Positions 39,678 to 51,933 of a stretch of 64,000 bases of DNA are shown piece by piece. Source of the DNA: Lunularia cruciata. Its lineage: Eukaryota; Streptophyta; Marchantiopsida; Lunulariales; Lunulariaceae. The stretch's first letter is position 1. The number at the start of each line of letters is the position of its first letter. Where the stretch lies: assembly GCA_948567375.1 (NCBI GenBank), contig OX419756.1:45548552-45612551 (forward strand), in the 5' to 3' direction. The notes beneath the pieces are model-generated. The model searched no databases and was not told the DNA's origin. It was given only the letters and a program-made list of their open reading frames with translations. The translations under genes were made by a program, and so were the position numbers.

Positions 39678-40890
39678 TCCCACCACCTCTGGAAACATCA
39701 TCCTTATACACAAAATCCGTGAAATAATCAAGTCCCAAGCCTACTACAAGAAGATCATCAATATATCTATGAACTTGGGGTAGGTCATGCAATAGTGCAA
39801 CATCATTGGCATCCAATAATCTGCATATAAAATCAATATCATAGTGAAGAGGTATAGGTTAGCCATGAAGACAACACAAGGTGTCCCAATAGGAATCCCA
39901 AACTCTTGATGGAAGAGCTTATTCCCAAAAGTGATATAAAGGCTATCAAAAAGAAATAACATCTAATAGATAAAAAGTTCCTCATCAACCGCCAAGAATT
40001 TGAGGTGTTTTTCTGATTGAGAGATTTTGTTTTGTTTTTAAGCAATCTATATTTGAAGTCAAGAATAAAGTTCTAGACAAGCAACACAATTTTCCTATTA
40101 AGAGCTATTGTTTCTACTTTTAAGACATTTATATTTAAAGTCAAGTGTAGAGGTTTTGACAAGCTACGCTATTTCTCTATTCAAAGTGAACCTATAATGG
40201 AAAATAGATCTGATGAGAGTAGACAGCCTTGTTTTAATATCATGGAGGTAGATCTTTGTATAGAGGGTGGTGAAATCAAAACTCTAAAAAGTAACTTTCT
40301 CCAAGGTGGCACGAGTCTACTACTAACTAGAGGTTGGTGGAGTAGGGGATCTTGTCTTCCATAATCTTTGCACCTTCTCAAGTAAAAGTGGAACTCAAGA
40401 AGGGTCATCCAAGATCTAGCTAAAATTGACCATCAGCCCCACATGTAAGAATTCATTTGTCTAGAGCTCATTTGCAAAAGGTAGTAGTGCTTTGAAGAAG
40501 GAGCTTAGCCAATGAGAAAGTTCAGATAATGAAGTAGAGTATTGTGCAATGATGAATCTAGGAACAATAGGAGACTTATGGAATTTCCAAGCACAGCACA
40601 AGTATGGGAGTTTCTTGGAATCCTTGGAAGTGCAATCCCTAAGAAGTATTAAAATTGTGGTGAGAAAGTAAGAGCTAGGTTTGAGAAATCAATGAGTGTT
40701 TATAGGTATCTAAAGGAGAATGAAGCTTGTTGAGTAAATTTTGAATGTAAAATTGTCTACAAAAAAAAATAAAAAATGTAGGGCACTTATCCATATAAGT
40801 TATTATGAAATTGGACTTGAATTGAGTAAGAATTTTTCTATCATGAGGGGAATGGAAAATCAAATCAACAGAATTGAAATCATCCAAAAT
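39678..40890 (-). pseudogene. Penelope-like element reverse transcriptase core (5' part)
   Basis: The motifs occur in the order and spacing of Penelope-like reverse transcriptases. SNFIITYMDKC followed by FCRQFYIQNLL (about 40,760-40,825) matches the upstream 'ADK...V.C...Y' block. SFDFTTLYTKI (about 40,255-40,290) is a diagnostic motif. GIPIGTPCVVFMANLYLF lies near 39,855-39,910. The catalytic box RYIDDLLVVG (about 39,740-39,772) is intact, one frame over from the preceding block. The text breaks at 39,678, where B0 inserted, and continues at 26,741. Frameshifts and stops show it is inactive. Clade assignment (Dryad-type, Coprina-type or other) is not possible by eye. Confidence 0.78.
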
Positions 40891-42458
40891 GGGAGGAAGA
40901 TTGAGTAAAAGTTTAAATTTTTATAGAAGGGTGATTTTCCATTTGTCAAATATACCTTTGTTGCCCAAGATCACTTCATAAGAAAGAGAAAAGTTGTAAA
41001 TGCAAGTTTGAATAATAATGAAAGTAGAGGAGGAAGAGGTGGGCAAAATACAAAAGTTGGTTTATCTAGAGAAGAGAAGTGATATGGTAAAGGAAGGTAA
41101 AATCTGAAGTGAAGCTATAATGACATGTCCATATTTAGGGGTAATGAAACCTAGATGATGAAGACAACTGCAAGGAGAAGGAGGAGAAGAAAAATTTGAT
41201 AACTTTTATGATAGTGAGGCAAAGTTAAAATGTAAACAGCCCAAATTTTTCCCATACTTAAAAGCAACAATGTGGATAGTAAATGGAGTACCTAAAGGTA
41301 AAGCATATAAGACTTCTTGGTCCCACAACAAAGATTGTAAGCAAGCTTTTTCTATATCCTTGAAGTAAAAGGGAGAATGAAGAAGGTGGGATGAATGCTT
41401 GGAGAAGATCTCCAATTTGAGAGGTATGGGGAGAGAAAGAGCAAAAGGCAGTGGAGAAGTGTAGTGATGTCAAACTCAGTCTTGAGTAAAAATATGGAAG
41501 AAGTTGTTTTAAGGACATGAATAATCCATAGCAAGCTACAAACTCTAAAGTAGGTGACAAAGGAATCAAAGATGGTGTCAGAGTCAAGCATTATGAAGAG
41601 ATGATAAACTCTAGGTAGGTAGTTTTTGTATGCATATCTTCTAGAAATGGGAAAGGTAGTCGTAGGGGATGTAGAAAGGGAAGAATTATCCCATACAAAA
41701 GAAAAAGAAGGTGTGATAGAAGAGAGGAAAAGGGTGTTTTCTCTCAAATAACTCTGGAAGTGGATGTGAGAAGCTCTTCCACTAACAACGTACCCTTGAA
41801 GAACCCAATAGTTGAGGAGACAAATCCAAAAGAGCTCTTCCACATTGGCAAAATCTCTAAAGTAAGTACTTGGAGGTACTTTGACTATAGGGAACAACTG
41901 GAAGCCATGGAACCCAAATTTGGCCATCAATGGAGTACATTTGAAGGCAAAAGAATGACAAACCAAGAGATTTTTCCTAGGCGGCAATTTTGTTTGAATC
42001 GCCAAAAAGTATAACTTTTCATTTGGCCCACATAACATTTGTCATTATGCACAGAGTAAATGATGTATATAACTCCAAGTCATTTAAGGGATGAAGAAAC
42101 AAAACATTCCTTATATGGTGAAATTGCAAAGCCCTTAATTGCTATAGAATGGGATCAAGGTTTGTAGAAAAATGACTAGTGAGTAAACATGTCCTAATTG
42201 TGAGCCCATCAATTCTTCTTGGAGGGAAAGGGAAAGCATGTGTAAGGTAAAGCATAAATATTGATCTAAAAAAGGTATGTCCATGCAAAGAGGTCCTTGT
42301 GTGTGCCACATGGACAAGGTAAAGTGTAGGTGAAAGAAGGACGGGTAAAGCTATAAATTGCATGATGGGGAATAGCAGTCTGCTTGATATGCCACAAGGT
42401 GAGTCAAAGAGAAATGCCTAATATGGGCAGAATAGTGTAGGGATCACATCTATAATTC
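40891..42458 (-). pseudogene. Upstream region of the Penelope-like element, with a 228-codon frame
   Basis: An open frame of 228 codons at 41,352-42,038 (minus) is the longest in the element. It is rich in Phe, Ser and Leu, and its start is followed by CGPNEKLYFLAIQTK. Its position before the reverse transcriptase suits the variable N-terminal region of Penelope-like proteins, but I recognise no motif. The assignment rests on position and strand alone. The frame may simply be open by chance in AT-rich sequence. Confidence 0.4.
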
Positions 42459-42459
42459 T

Positions 42460-42711
42460 GATGTGGATGGAGGTGAGCCAACATAGTATATAGGCAGAAT
42501 AGTGACCATAAATAGTAAGGTTGACATGGATGGAGGAGAGTCAGCATGATACATAGGCAGAACAATACCCATGAATAGTAAGGCGGATGTAGATGGAGGT
42601 GAGTCGCCATGGTGCATAGGTAGAACAATGACCATGAACAATAAGGCTGATGTGGATGGAGGTGAGTCAGCATGGTCCAAGAAATGAGGATGAATGATTG
42701 CTATGAACAGA
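42460..42711. repeat. 63-bp tandem repeat, about 4 units
   Basis: Units begin at 42,460, 42,523, 42,586 and 42,649, each with 'gatgtggatggaggtgag' or a close variant, so the period is exactly 63. Because 63 is a multiple of three, both strands carry 21-residue periodic open frames that need not be coding. A diverged extra unit lies near 42,808. A larger block (about 42,649-42,790) is partly repeated at 42,808-42,970. Confidence 0.85.
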
Positions 42712-43265
42712 AAGTGGCAGACCAAAGGAGGCTGATGTAGACCTTGGGACTAGGACAGAAATAAACAAAATGAGAAAGACCTAGTACATAGGCAAAATAT
42801 TGACTATGAACAATAAGGCTGATATGGATGGAGGTGAGTCAACATGGTACAATAAATGAGGATAAAATGAATTCTATGAACAAAATGCAGCCGACTAGAC
42901 TAGAGGAGGTTGATGTGGACATTGGGATTAGGATAGCAATAAAGAAAATAAGGACCCAAAAAAACTATGTTAGCACCAAACATGGGTAGAACAACGACCA
43001 TGAATAGTAAGTCTAACGTGCAGGAGCAAAGTCTTTTTGGGGCAAAAGTCATATTCAAAACAATTAATACATTAGATGGGAAATGAATTGATTCAATGAT
43101 CAAATAATCATTAATTCATGGACTTACTTGTCCTAACCAACTATGTAGTGTCACCTTAATGTGTTATGAAGAAAAAAAGAATCTATTTCCAAATAAAATA
43201 AAGAGGTGGCTGAGCACAAACCCTGTCATTGTGGTCTCATAGTGCGAGCATGGTATATAGGTATA

Positions 43266-45105
43266 TGAGAGCAGAAGTTGTTCTAGGAATGAGTTATCTA
43301 GAACTCATGAAATGCAAAAGATCAATTAGCAATCTATACATGATTCATGATGCTAGAATAGTGATAAATCACTAAGGTAGAATGCATTGAATGTAACCTA
43401 TAGCAAAAGCAGAATTAAAACAAATTGAAAATAACATATGTCTAACATACTAGTAAACAACATGAAATTGAGAACATCCATGCAAACAACTGTTAGTAAT
43501 AGGAAACATTATGTAAATTGAAGTCAAATAAGTAGTGCATGAATGATAAATATGAAAAATATGGGCTAGAGTTGGATAAGAACATTTTCAACTCAAGAGG
43601 TCAAGCCTGGAATAATCAAAGAGCAAAGGAAAAATACTAAGGAGAGAATTATGTAATACCAATAGCTAGACATATTATCTAGAGTTGCAAGTTGGCTTGG
43701 TAACATCTAAAAGGATGTTATGTATGATGGGCTAGGTAGATCAGATAGAAGTGTCACCAAAAGAGGACTTCTACTAAAAGGGCAAGAACCAAAAATAGCC
43801 TATAAACTTCATAGCCAATTTTGGAGGCCTAAACTGATGAATTAGGCCTTAAAAATGTGCAATTCCTCCACAACAAAGAAACATTGGCCTTCCCTCCCCC
43901 AGGTATGTCTCATTGAGCTTTCCAATAGTTCCTCATCCACATGATCTAGAGATTCCTACAAGAAAAATCCCTAAATATTCCCTTTAGTCAAAGATGTTTT
44001 GACCAACTAGATAGGATCATAACAAACATATCACCCATGCATGCAACCAATCTAAGGGTAGAGCTTGCTTACAATTCACCAATCCATGTTTCTTGCTTTG
44101 GAGTAGTCCCATTTGCTATATAGTACAATCAAGGATTCTTTGAAGGCATCAAAGGTTGAGTGAGAAATTGTGTGCTTCATCTTCTATGTTTCTCTTCAAG
44201 TCTACTATCCTCAAAAGATTACAAATTAGCTCGGGAATGGAGGATTGGAGCAATATGAGAACTATGGGATGGTGTGGCTGCAAGAACAGGTTATAAGTGT
44301 AACATTGTAATGAGAGCAAAGCAAAAGAAGACAAGATATAAAGTATATGACAACAAGCACTATAGATGCTTGAGTCTTGAGATACTAAATAGCAAAAGGA
44401 AGTAGAAGGCTGCCGTAGTAAACCTCCACAAAAACAGCTATGACTTCATTAGTGCCTTACACAATGCTTAAGTAGTAAGCAATTGTCAATATCTCTCATA
44501 CTAAATTTCTACTCAACAAATCAAGAGTGCAAAGGCAAACTTGGTTGCTCCACTAAAGTGCCGCTTGTAAGTAGTGGGAATGTTTAAAGAACAAAAGAAC
44601 TGAAATCAACATGTGGAAATAAAGTGCAAGTAGAAGTATAGGCACATAAACAAGCACAAGAGTCTTAGCCACATAATGAGTATAAGGCAAGAAAGAAAAT
44701 AATCCACATGAGTAAGAAGAGGGAGGAAAATGAGAAATACCTGATGGATGCTTGAAATGACAAACATGCATTATTGGAGAGAAAATCCAAGACACGTCAA
44801 AAAGAAATAATCAAGCACAGGGTCAAGAATTGATACAAGTAGGGAGCAAGAAATATCAATGCTGCTTGGGAAGGGACTGTGCAACTCAAATAGGAGAAAC
44901 AAAGGTGAATAGAGAATCAAACAAAAGTCTAAAGAGAGTTAGTGCAAGAAACATCAATGCTGCATGTGAAGGCACAAGTGGAAAGCAAGAAACATCAATG
45001 CTCCACAAGAAGGAACTAGGCAACTCAAACAAGAGAAACAAAGGAGAACAAAGAAGCAAATAAAAGTATGAAATGAGTTAGTGCATCTCACAAAAGGGAA
45101 ATCTC
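43266..45105 (-). repeat. Non-coding repeat C, copy C2 (interrupted by a solo LTR)
   Basis: This is the second copy of C, matching 24,921-26,096 on both sides of the solo LTR at 43,652-44,223. Similarity begins at 'agagcagaagttgttc' after a TA-rich stretch and ends around 'cacaaaagggaaa'. No gene is visible. See C1 for possible identities. Confidence 0.6.
43652..44223 (+). mobile_element. Solo LTR of family B with perfect AATTA target duplication
   Basis: It starts 'tgtaatacc' and ends 'gattaca', is 572 bp long, and aligns with the LTRs of B1 and B0. It is flanked by AATTA at 43,647-43,651 and 44,224-44,228. C1 shows the unoccupied site ('gagggaattagac', about 25,180). No internal element sequence remains, so unequal recombination between two LTRs removed it. 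Confidence 0.92.
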
Positions 45106-48100
45106 TGTATTATATGTAATACAAATGATCATCAACTCTATTTTCATTCTCCTCTTGCTAAAGAATATAAATTTTATGCTTAACCAATTCTATATCTACT
45201 ATTGAGTTAGTTTAAAGGTCTATTTATTTATTTATTTATCTTAATCATTCTTCAAAAGTAGCTTTTATCCTTTATTTCCACACTCTTTTGTTATTCACAT
45301 AAGTCTTGCCTTTCTATCTTGATACTTGTGTTAATTAACTATTCTTATCTTTAATAAAAATTTCAAATATATTTAGCTTGTAGTAAGATTTCAGTCTATC
45401 TTTTACTTATGCAACAAAAAATTGAATCTTATTGTATACTCTAATAATGAAACTATTCTATCATATATTTACCTATCATAGTTGTCTACAATTATGTATG
45501 GTAAATGCAGCCTGCTCATTTATCCTTTAACATGAAATACAAAAGTGGTGTTTAGATTAGGTATTAAAAAAATCAGATTATCTTGGATTTGAACCAAAGA
45601 ACAACATAATTTTATCAATACTTATTCACTAGTCACATTCAACAAGAATCAATTCAACACATTTTGATTTGAACTTTAAAAAGTAGATACTATACTATAA
45701 GGTTTTCATGGATGTCAACCCAAACAACATCCTCTTATTGATACTTCTTCATTAATTAAATTCAATAAGAATTGAACTTAAAGTGATAAGTATTTATCTA
45801 TGTTCACATGAACACATATATTCATATTTATGTTTTTGTATTAATAATTTTGGCATGTCAATAATTCAAGTAAGCAAGAGTGGAATTAAATCCAATATAT
45901 TTACATAGAAAATGGAACTACTCTAGTCAACTTGATATTATGATTCTAAAAAATTTCAAAATTATAGTGAAGCTACTTAATTACTATCCATTTTTATTAT
46001 GATTATACATTATAATTGTTGTTTTGAAAAAATGAAGTTTTACATATGGAAGAATGTTTTTTTAGGTGAATACAAAGGTAAGTTTTCCCCAATTCACAAA
46101 AGATACCAAGATTCTAGGTGGTCTACAGACCATGTATTTGATTAAGTTATTACCTACATGGTCTACAAGGTCAATGTATGGAAATATCAAATAAAAATTA
46201 GCAAGTAAAGGAAAAAGAAATGTAAGATGACCACTATAAATATCTCTGATCAAGTTGGTCAATTTTTTGCACATTGTTATACTCATTGCGCATAGTTTGC
46301 AAAATTTGGTACTCTTTGTTTGAAAAAACAGTTGGATATTGTGACTAAAGCGTCAAATTTTCTATCTTTTCCCAATTGCATTAGAATGAGAATTAATCTT
46401 CATGCATATTGTTTAAATTTAGTCCCATGAAATCCCAAAAAATGAAGTTACATGAAGTCCCAATAAACAAATTTATATTTCTTGTCTAAGATGCATACTA
46501 GATATTGCAAATTCAAATCAAGTTCATTCAATCTTCAAGCAAAAATTATAATAAAGTATAATAATTTGGTATTTAGAAAAGAAGAATATTAAAAAGACTT
46601 CATGAGCAACCAAATATAATTTATTGGATTGTATGATATGTTGGTAAAAGAGATTAAATTTAAGAATATTATTTAGAAGATAAATGCATAAGATGCCAAT
46701 AAAGTCAAATTGGACATCATTCAAAAGCTTATAGTTATGTGTGTGCATATATACCATTAACCTACTAGTTTTTTTATTAAGGTAACCATGATAAAAAAAG
46801 AGTTTGTTTATACTCATGAATGATTGTAATGACATAGATTCTAAATTAAAAGTCAAGATATGACTTTAAAAGCATATGGAACTATTGTGTTACTTATCAT
46901 AATACACATGGTGGTTGTTTGAATATAGGTTAACTTATACATGCTCATGTTGAGAAATGGGTTTAAATGATCAACATCTGAAAATGAAATTTGAAGATGT
47001 CACATAAATGATACTTTGTTTCAAATATATAATAATTTTAGTATTTGATGACAATCTTCCACCATCTATTGCTTATATTTTCATTATACATATGCCAAGC
47101 AAGATCACTTGCAATAAGTTATGACTAGTGGAGAACCCAAACATTAAAGTTTGAGAGATCAATAACACTCCATTATAAATAAGCAATGTGACAACATATC
47201 AAGACACATATCAAAGAGAACAAAATGAACAGAATGAACGTGTGCTTGAAGACCAAAAGAATACAACAATATTAGAGACATAACAAAATACAGTGCTACA
47301 CGTAATAACATTATGGATAATTAAGAAACTGAAGAGTATGAATAACAAAATACAGTGCTACACGTAATAACATTACGGTTAATTAAGAAACTGAAGAGTA
47401 TGAATAGATGCTTAAAGCCTAAAAGAACTAAAAACAAGAAGAAAAATCAAATAGGGTGAGCTACACACAACATTAATAAAGTATGTTCATTTTTTATGAA
47501 CCAACTACTTTTTGAAATATCCATATTTGTGAAAAGTTGAATTTATTCTCCACTTATAGGTTCATTCATTCTCTTCTACCTACATATATACATTATTGGA
47601 CTATAACACAACAAAAGCTCCATTGAATCCTTATTTCAATACAATTCACAAAAAACTATAAGCTTAGTTTCAACTTAAGACTTCCCATGATAATTTATCT
47701 TAACCCAATAGAGATAACTTATGGATCCTCATACATTTCCAATAACATTTTTTAAATAAAAAAATATAGAATTTTATTTGTAGATAATAATTTATCTATC
47801 TTAATATATCATAAAATAATAAATACGATTGATTTAAGACAACAAATAAAAACAATTATTTTAACTTTATTACAACCTTCTTTGTTAATACCAAATATGA
47901 TATACGCCAACCCTTATGATAACTCTTTGTCATTCCCTAAAAGAGTATGAGAATTTTGAATTATGAATTGTATATACATTTTGGATTCATACAATGAAAA
48001 TATATAACTTTTTATTTATGTAATGAAATTACTTGATTTGTATGTCAAATTTTGAAAAATTATTGGACTATTATAGAAAACATATATTCAATAAATTTTG

Positions 48101-48413
48101 AAATTTGAAACAAGCAACAAGATAAAGAAATGCTAGTCTATAGGAATTTATTTAACACAAAGAGAGTTTGGATATTGATTGATATAATACCTTACTATCA
48201 CCAACATGCTAAACAATTTCTATTACAATAAATTCCTCATAGGTTTTTCCATATGTTTGTCAAGAAAGATCTCAAATGAAATTTATGAAGCTATAGGGGT
48301 GCGGATTGACTATAATTGTTAGTTTTGATATAATAACTCTTACTAACCGTAAGCTATACAAGCCCAAACATTAAACTTAAGTTGTTTGATTCCAAAATCT
48401 TAAAGTAGGTGAG
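45106..48413. other. AT-rich DNA, no gene seen
   Basis: No protein, RNA gene or family match was recognised. A 110-codon AT-rich frame at 46,524-46,856 (minus) has no motif. The only structure noted is the tandem duplication at 47,281-47,404. Confidence 0.5.
47281..47404. repeat. 62-bp tandem duplication
   Basis: Two adjacent copies of 62 bp begin 'taacaaaatacagtgcta' at 47,281 and 47,343 and differ at very few positions. The near-identity suggests a recent replication-slippage or repair event. Confidence 0.9.
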
Positions 48414-49156
48414 TGTAATACTCCGAGGACAAGAGAAGAGAGAAAACCCAGATTACACACTCAGCATTTGGTGCCCCAAAGGAGCACCTTCTCTATATTA
48501 TATAGACAAAGAGGATCTCCTCCAAGGAAGCTCCACCATAGGATTAGGCACACAGATAGGTGACATGTGCTCAAGCTCCACCCTTGGATTACTTACTTGG
48601 ATGGGTGACATGTCGGTCTAGGTCCTATTTGGTTGGTCAAACAAGCTTTGACCAGATGGAATCTTTTAGGGAATCTTCTTGTAAGAGTCTTAGAATCACG
48701 TAAGGTACCGTTGGAAAGCTCTTGAAAAGACAACCCAAGGAGGAGGGAAGGCCAAACTTTCCTCTATTAGGTGGGGGGGGGGGGGGAATCTGCACATTTT
48801 TTAGGCCTAATTCATCTGGTTAGGCCTCCAGAATTGCCTTCAAAGATTTCAGGCACATTTTGGTTCATACTCTATTAGTAGAAGTCTCCTTTTGGTGATA
48901 AATCTTTCTGATCTGTTTAGTCCATCATGTGTAACATCTTTCAAGATATTACCAAACCAATTCTCACCTTTAAATCATATATCTAGCTATTAGTTTTAAG
49001 GTTCTCAAGTATATTTTGGTTTTTGCTCTATTAGTAGAAGTACACTTTTGGTGATACTTCTATCTGATCTATTTTGACCATCATGTATAACATCATTCTA
49101 GATGTTACCAAACCAAATTTCACATCTAGATCATATGGCTAGCTTGTAGGATTACA
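48414..49156 (-). mobile_element. Solo LTR, longer subfamily related to B
   Basis: It runs from 'tgtaatactcc' to 'aggattaca', 743 bp, flanked by GTGAG and ATGAG (one transition apart). The segment 'gccccaaaggagcacc' and the TATA region are shared with the B LTRs and with the solo LTR at 60,528. A run of about 15 G lies near 48,773-48,787. Confidence 0.82.
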
Positions 49157-51933
49157 ATGAGATATCTTAAAAACTTACATAGTAATTCTTATCTTACACT
49201 AAACTTATGAGGACTTCCTCAGCACATTCATTCATGAGAGTTATTCAAGGTGCATAGCAAAGCCATTTGCATAATCAGTAGCTAATATTATTTTAATGTA
49301 ATAAACATTTAAATATAAATGAGAAGTGTTGATAATTATAGTCTCAAGGGTTGAATATAATTAAGGAATTGTTAAATACACCACAGCTAGTGTGTAATAC
49401 TCTTCAAAGATACCAATGCAAAGTGTGGTGTGGTGTGATTGTGGTGTATTTAGTTTAGTAGTGATGCATGGTGTGGTGTATTAAGTAAAAAGTGTGGTGT
49501 GCTTAACAAGTCCATATAATTAACAAGAATGGTATTTTGGGAATCTAATAAATAATTAGCATTAAGACCACTTTCTTCTACATAAAAAGAATCCAATCAT
49601 CCAAGGTTACCTACTTTATTCTTACTTTGCAAGGTTGAATATCTCATTTACACATTTAAGTAAACTAAATAACATTTATAATAATCTTCTAATATATCAA
49701 ACATGAAAGTTTAGATTTATTCAAGACTGCAAGATCTCATGTATTTTCCTAACCTAGTATAATTCCACAATAATAACTATGAATAAAGAGTCCAAAAAAA
49801 TGAAGAGATCTATCCATACCATACTTCTTTAAATACTAATTCTGAACATAGATACCAAATCCATAAAAATATAAGTATATCACTTCCTCATGTTGTATAT
49901 AAAGACTATATGCTTTCAAGAATTCAAGACTTCCTCTTCTTTGTAGTTTTGGAGTCAATATCCTTGACAAGTGAAGGCTCTCACTACCTTCCATGGACAC
50001 AAAATCAAAGTTATTTATATAGTAATATTAATTTTCCATGTTATAAAGTCAAACTGCTTTCAAGAGTTTGAAATTATATCATCTTTATATGGATTTGAGG
50101 TTTGAGTCTATTATAATATTCACAAATTCTCTTTTCTTGAAGAGCTCCAATCTATAACATGTATCAAGACACTTAAAGAGTATAAATCCTTTGAAGTATT
50201 TACCACTATATTAAGAATGGAACTTTCTTATGTTATCAATATGATTTGTTACTTTAAGGTCTAACCATGTTAGAAAATATATTAAGGAGTTTTAATAATC
50301 GTTTTTTCAAGTACTTGTAAATCAATGTAAAACTTTTGTATGTGTAATTCATAAAAGCTTTTTGTGGAGCATGGTCTGTGTACCTGAGTACATAGGTATG
50401 TAAAATTTGATGGTATTGAAAAAGGAGATTATATAGATATGTATATATATTCTAGATATCTATATTTATATAGATTACAGGTATTATGTAAAATTTAATG
50501 ATCTTCAAGTATTGCAATATATTTTTACAAAAGATAATTTACTTTTGGAATCTTAAAATTTCAGTGCAATATTTAAAATAATTTTGTTTTGGGTAGCATG
50601 GCAAGGGTATTTGCATCAAATGTGAAAATATCCACAACAACATCAAATTTGATGTGTTGAAACACATGACACATAAATTTAGATGGATCATATGCATTAT
50701 GTAAAATTTAATGATCTTGAAATTTGCGATAAATTTTTTTATGTAAACTTATTTTCTAAAATCTTAAAATTTGAGGGCATATATATAAATAAGCCTTATT
50801 CTTTTTTTTAAATATCCATACATAATTTATAGATATCAATTAGAGTCAATAGAAATCCATAAGAATTAATATTAAAACATTAATTGATATCAATATTTTT
50901 ATATTTTTTATAAATTACTCTATAATATAATACATTGATCACAAATACCAATATTGTAGAATTTTCCATTTATACTAGAAATTTACAAGTGAACCTTGGA
51001 AAATAACCTTAGTAGACTTGCTTTTAAGATAAAATAAAGAGAAAACTTTCCATGGTAAGATCAATCGCAAATAACAAGTACAAAGAAGAGAAAAAGTTCT
51101 TAATCTTTGTAAATTAATAATAAGACAAAGCTTGACGTGTGTTTAGTATAAGATCATTAAATTCCATTGCTATGGCTCCGAAATTATAATAAATTATGAT
51201 TATTTTTATTTATTTATTACATAATTACTTACAAGTAATATTATAAAACATATTTTTTATTTTTTGAGATATATATAATTTTGATAAGACAATAACAATA
51301 TACATTTTATCACCATATGATAAAAGACAATTATCACCCTATGGTAATGTATGTACTTGTTATCCAAGTATTTCTAGAATTCCTTGTTGATGCAAGAGCA
51401 ATCCACTCTTTAGGATAAAATACATGTGTATTATTGGTGTATTTCACTTACATCCCCAAGTGTAAGTACATGTCATTTCCTATGGTGCAAGTGCGATATG
51501 TACTTCAATTGTAAGCTCTTAACAGTCATATATTACATTCAGTTGGAGTGAAAAAATATGGATTTTCTGTAAGCCATGTGGTCGTTGTATATGTGCACGA
51601 TGCACAAGGCTTACACTACCACGTATCCAAGATAAGAAAGAGCCAATAATTTCACTTTAGATTTATGGTAAAATCAATACACTCTTTATTACTCTGCAAA
51701 CTAGAAAGCATGTGATTTGCTTGTATAAAACAATAAAACAATTTTATATCATATAAAATAATACAAAACAATACTTTTTCCAATACACCATTGATGATTA
51801 CAATCAATATTAATATTAACATATAAGATACATACAATAGAGCTACATGGAGAGAGGAAGAATAATAATTTCATATTATTTAATATATTTATATCTTTTT
51901 GAAGTGGATTAATAGACTACACATACTCTTGAA
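49157..51933. other. AT-rich DNA, no gene seen
   Basis: No gene or known repeat family is recognised. Low-complexity 'gtgtggtgtg' segments occur near 49,420-49,500. Confidence 0.5.

Noticed and set aside
42460-42711. Possible CRISPR-like array
   Set aside because: The units are directly tandem with no unique spacers, and the host is a plant nucleus.
42404-42725. Periodic 89- and 91-codon frames with 21-residue repeats
   Set aside because: They follow automatically from a 63-bp tandem repeat, whose period is a multiple of three. Nothing else supports a protein.
46524-46856. 110-codon open frame on the minus strand
   Set aside because: It is composed of AT-rich codons with no recognisable motif, lies in a repeat desert, and shows no splice or promoter context. 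Chance frames of this length are expected in AT-rich DNA.
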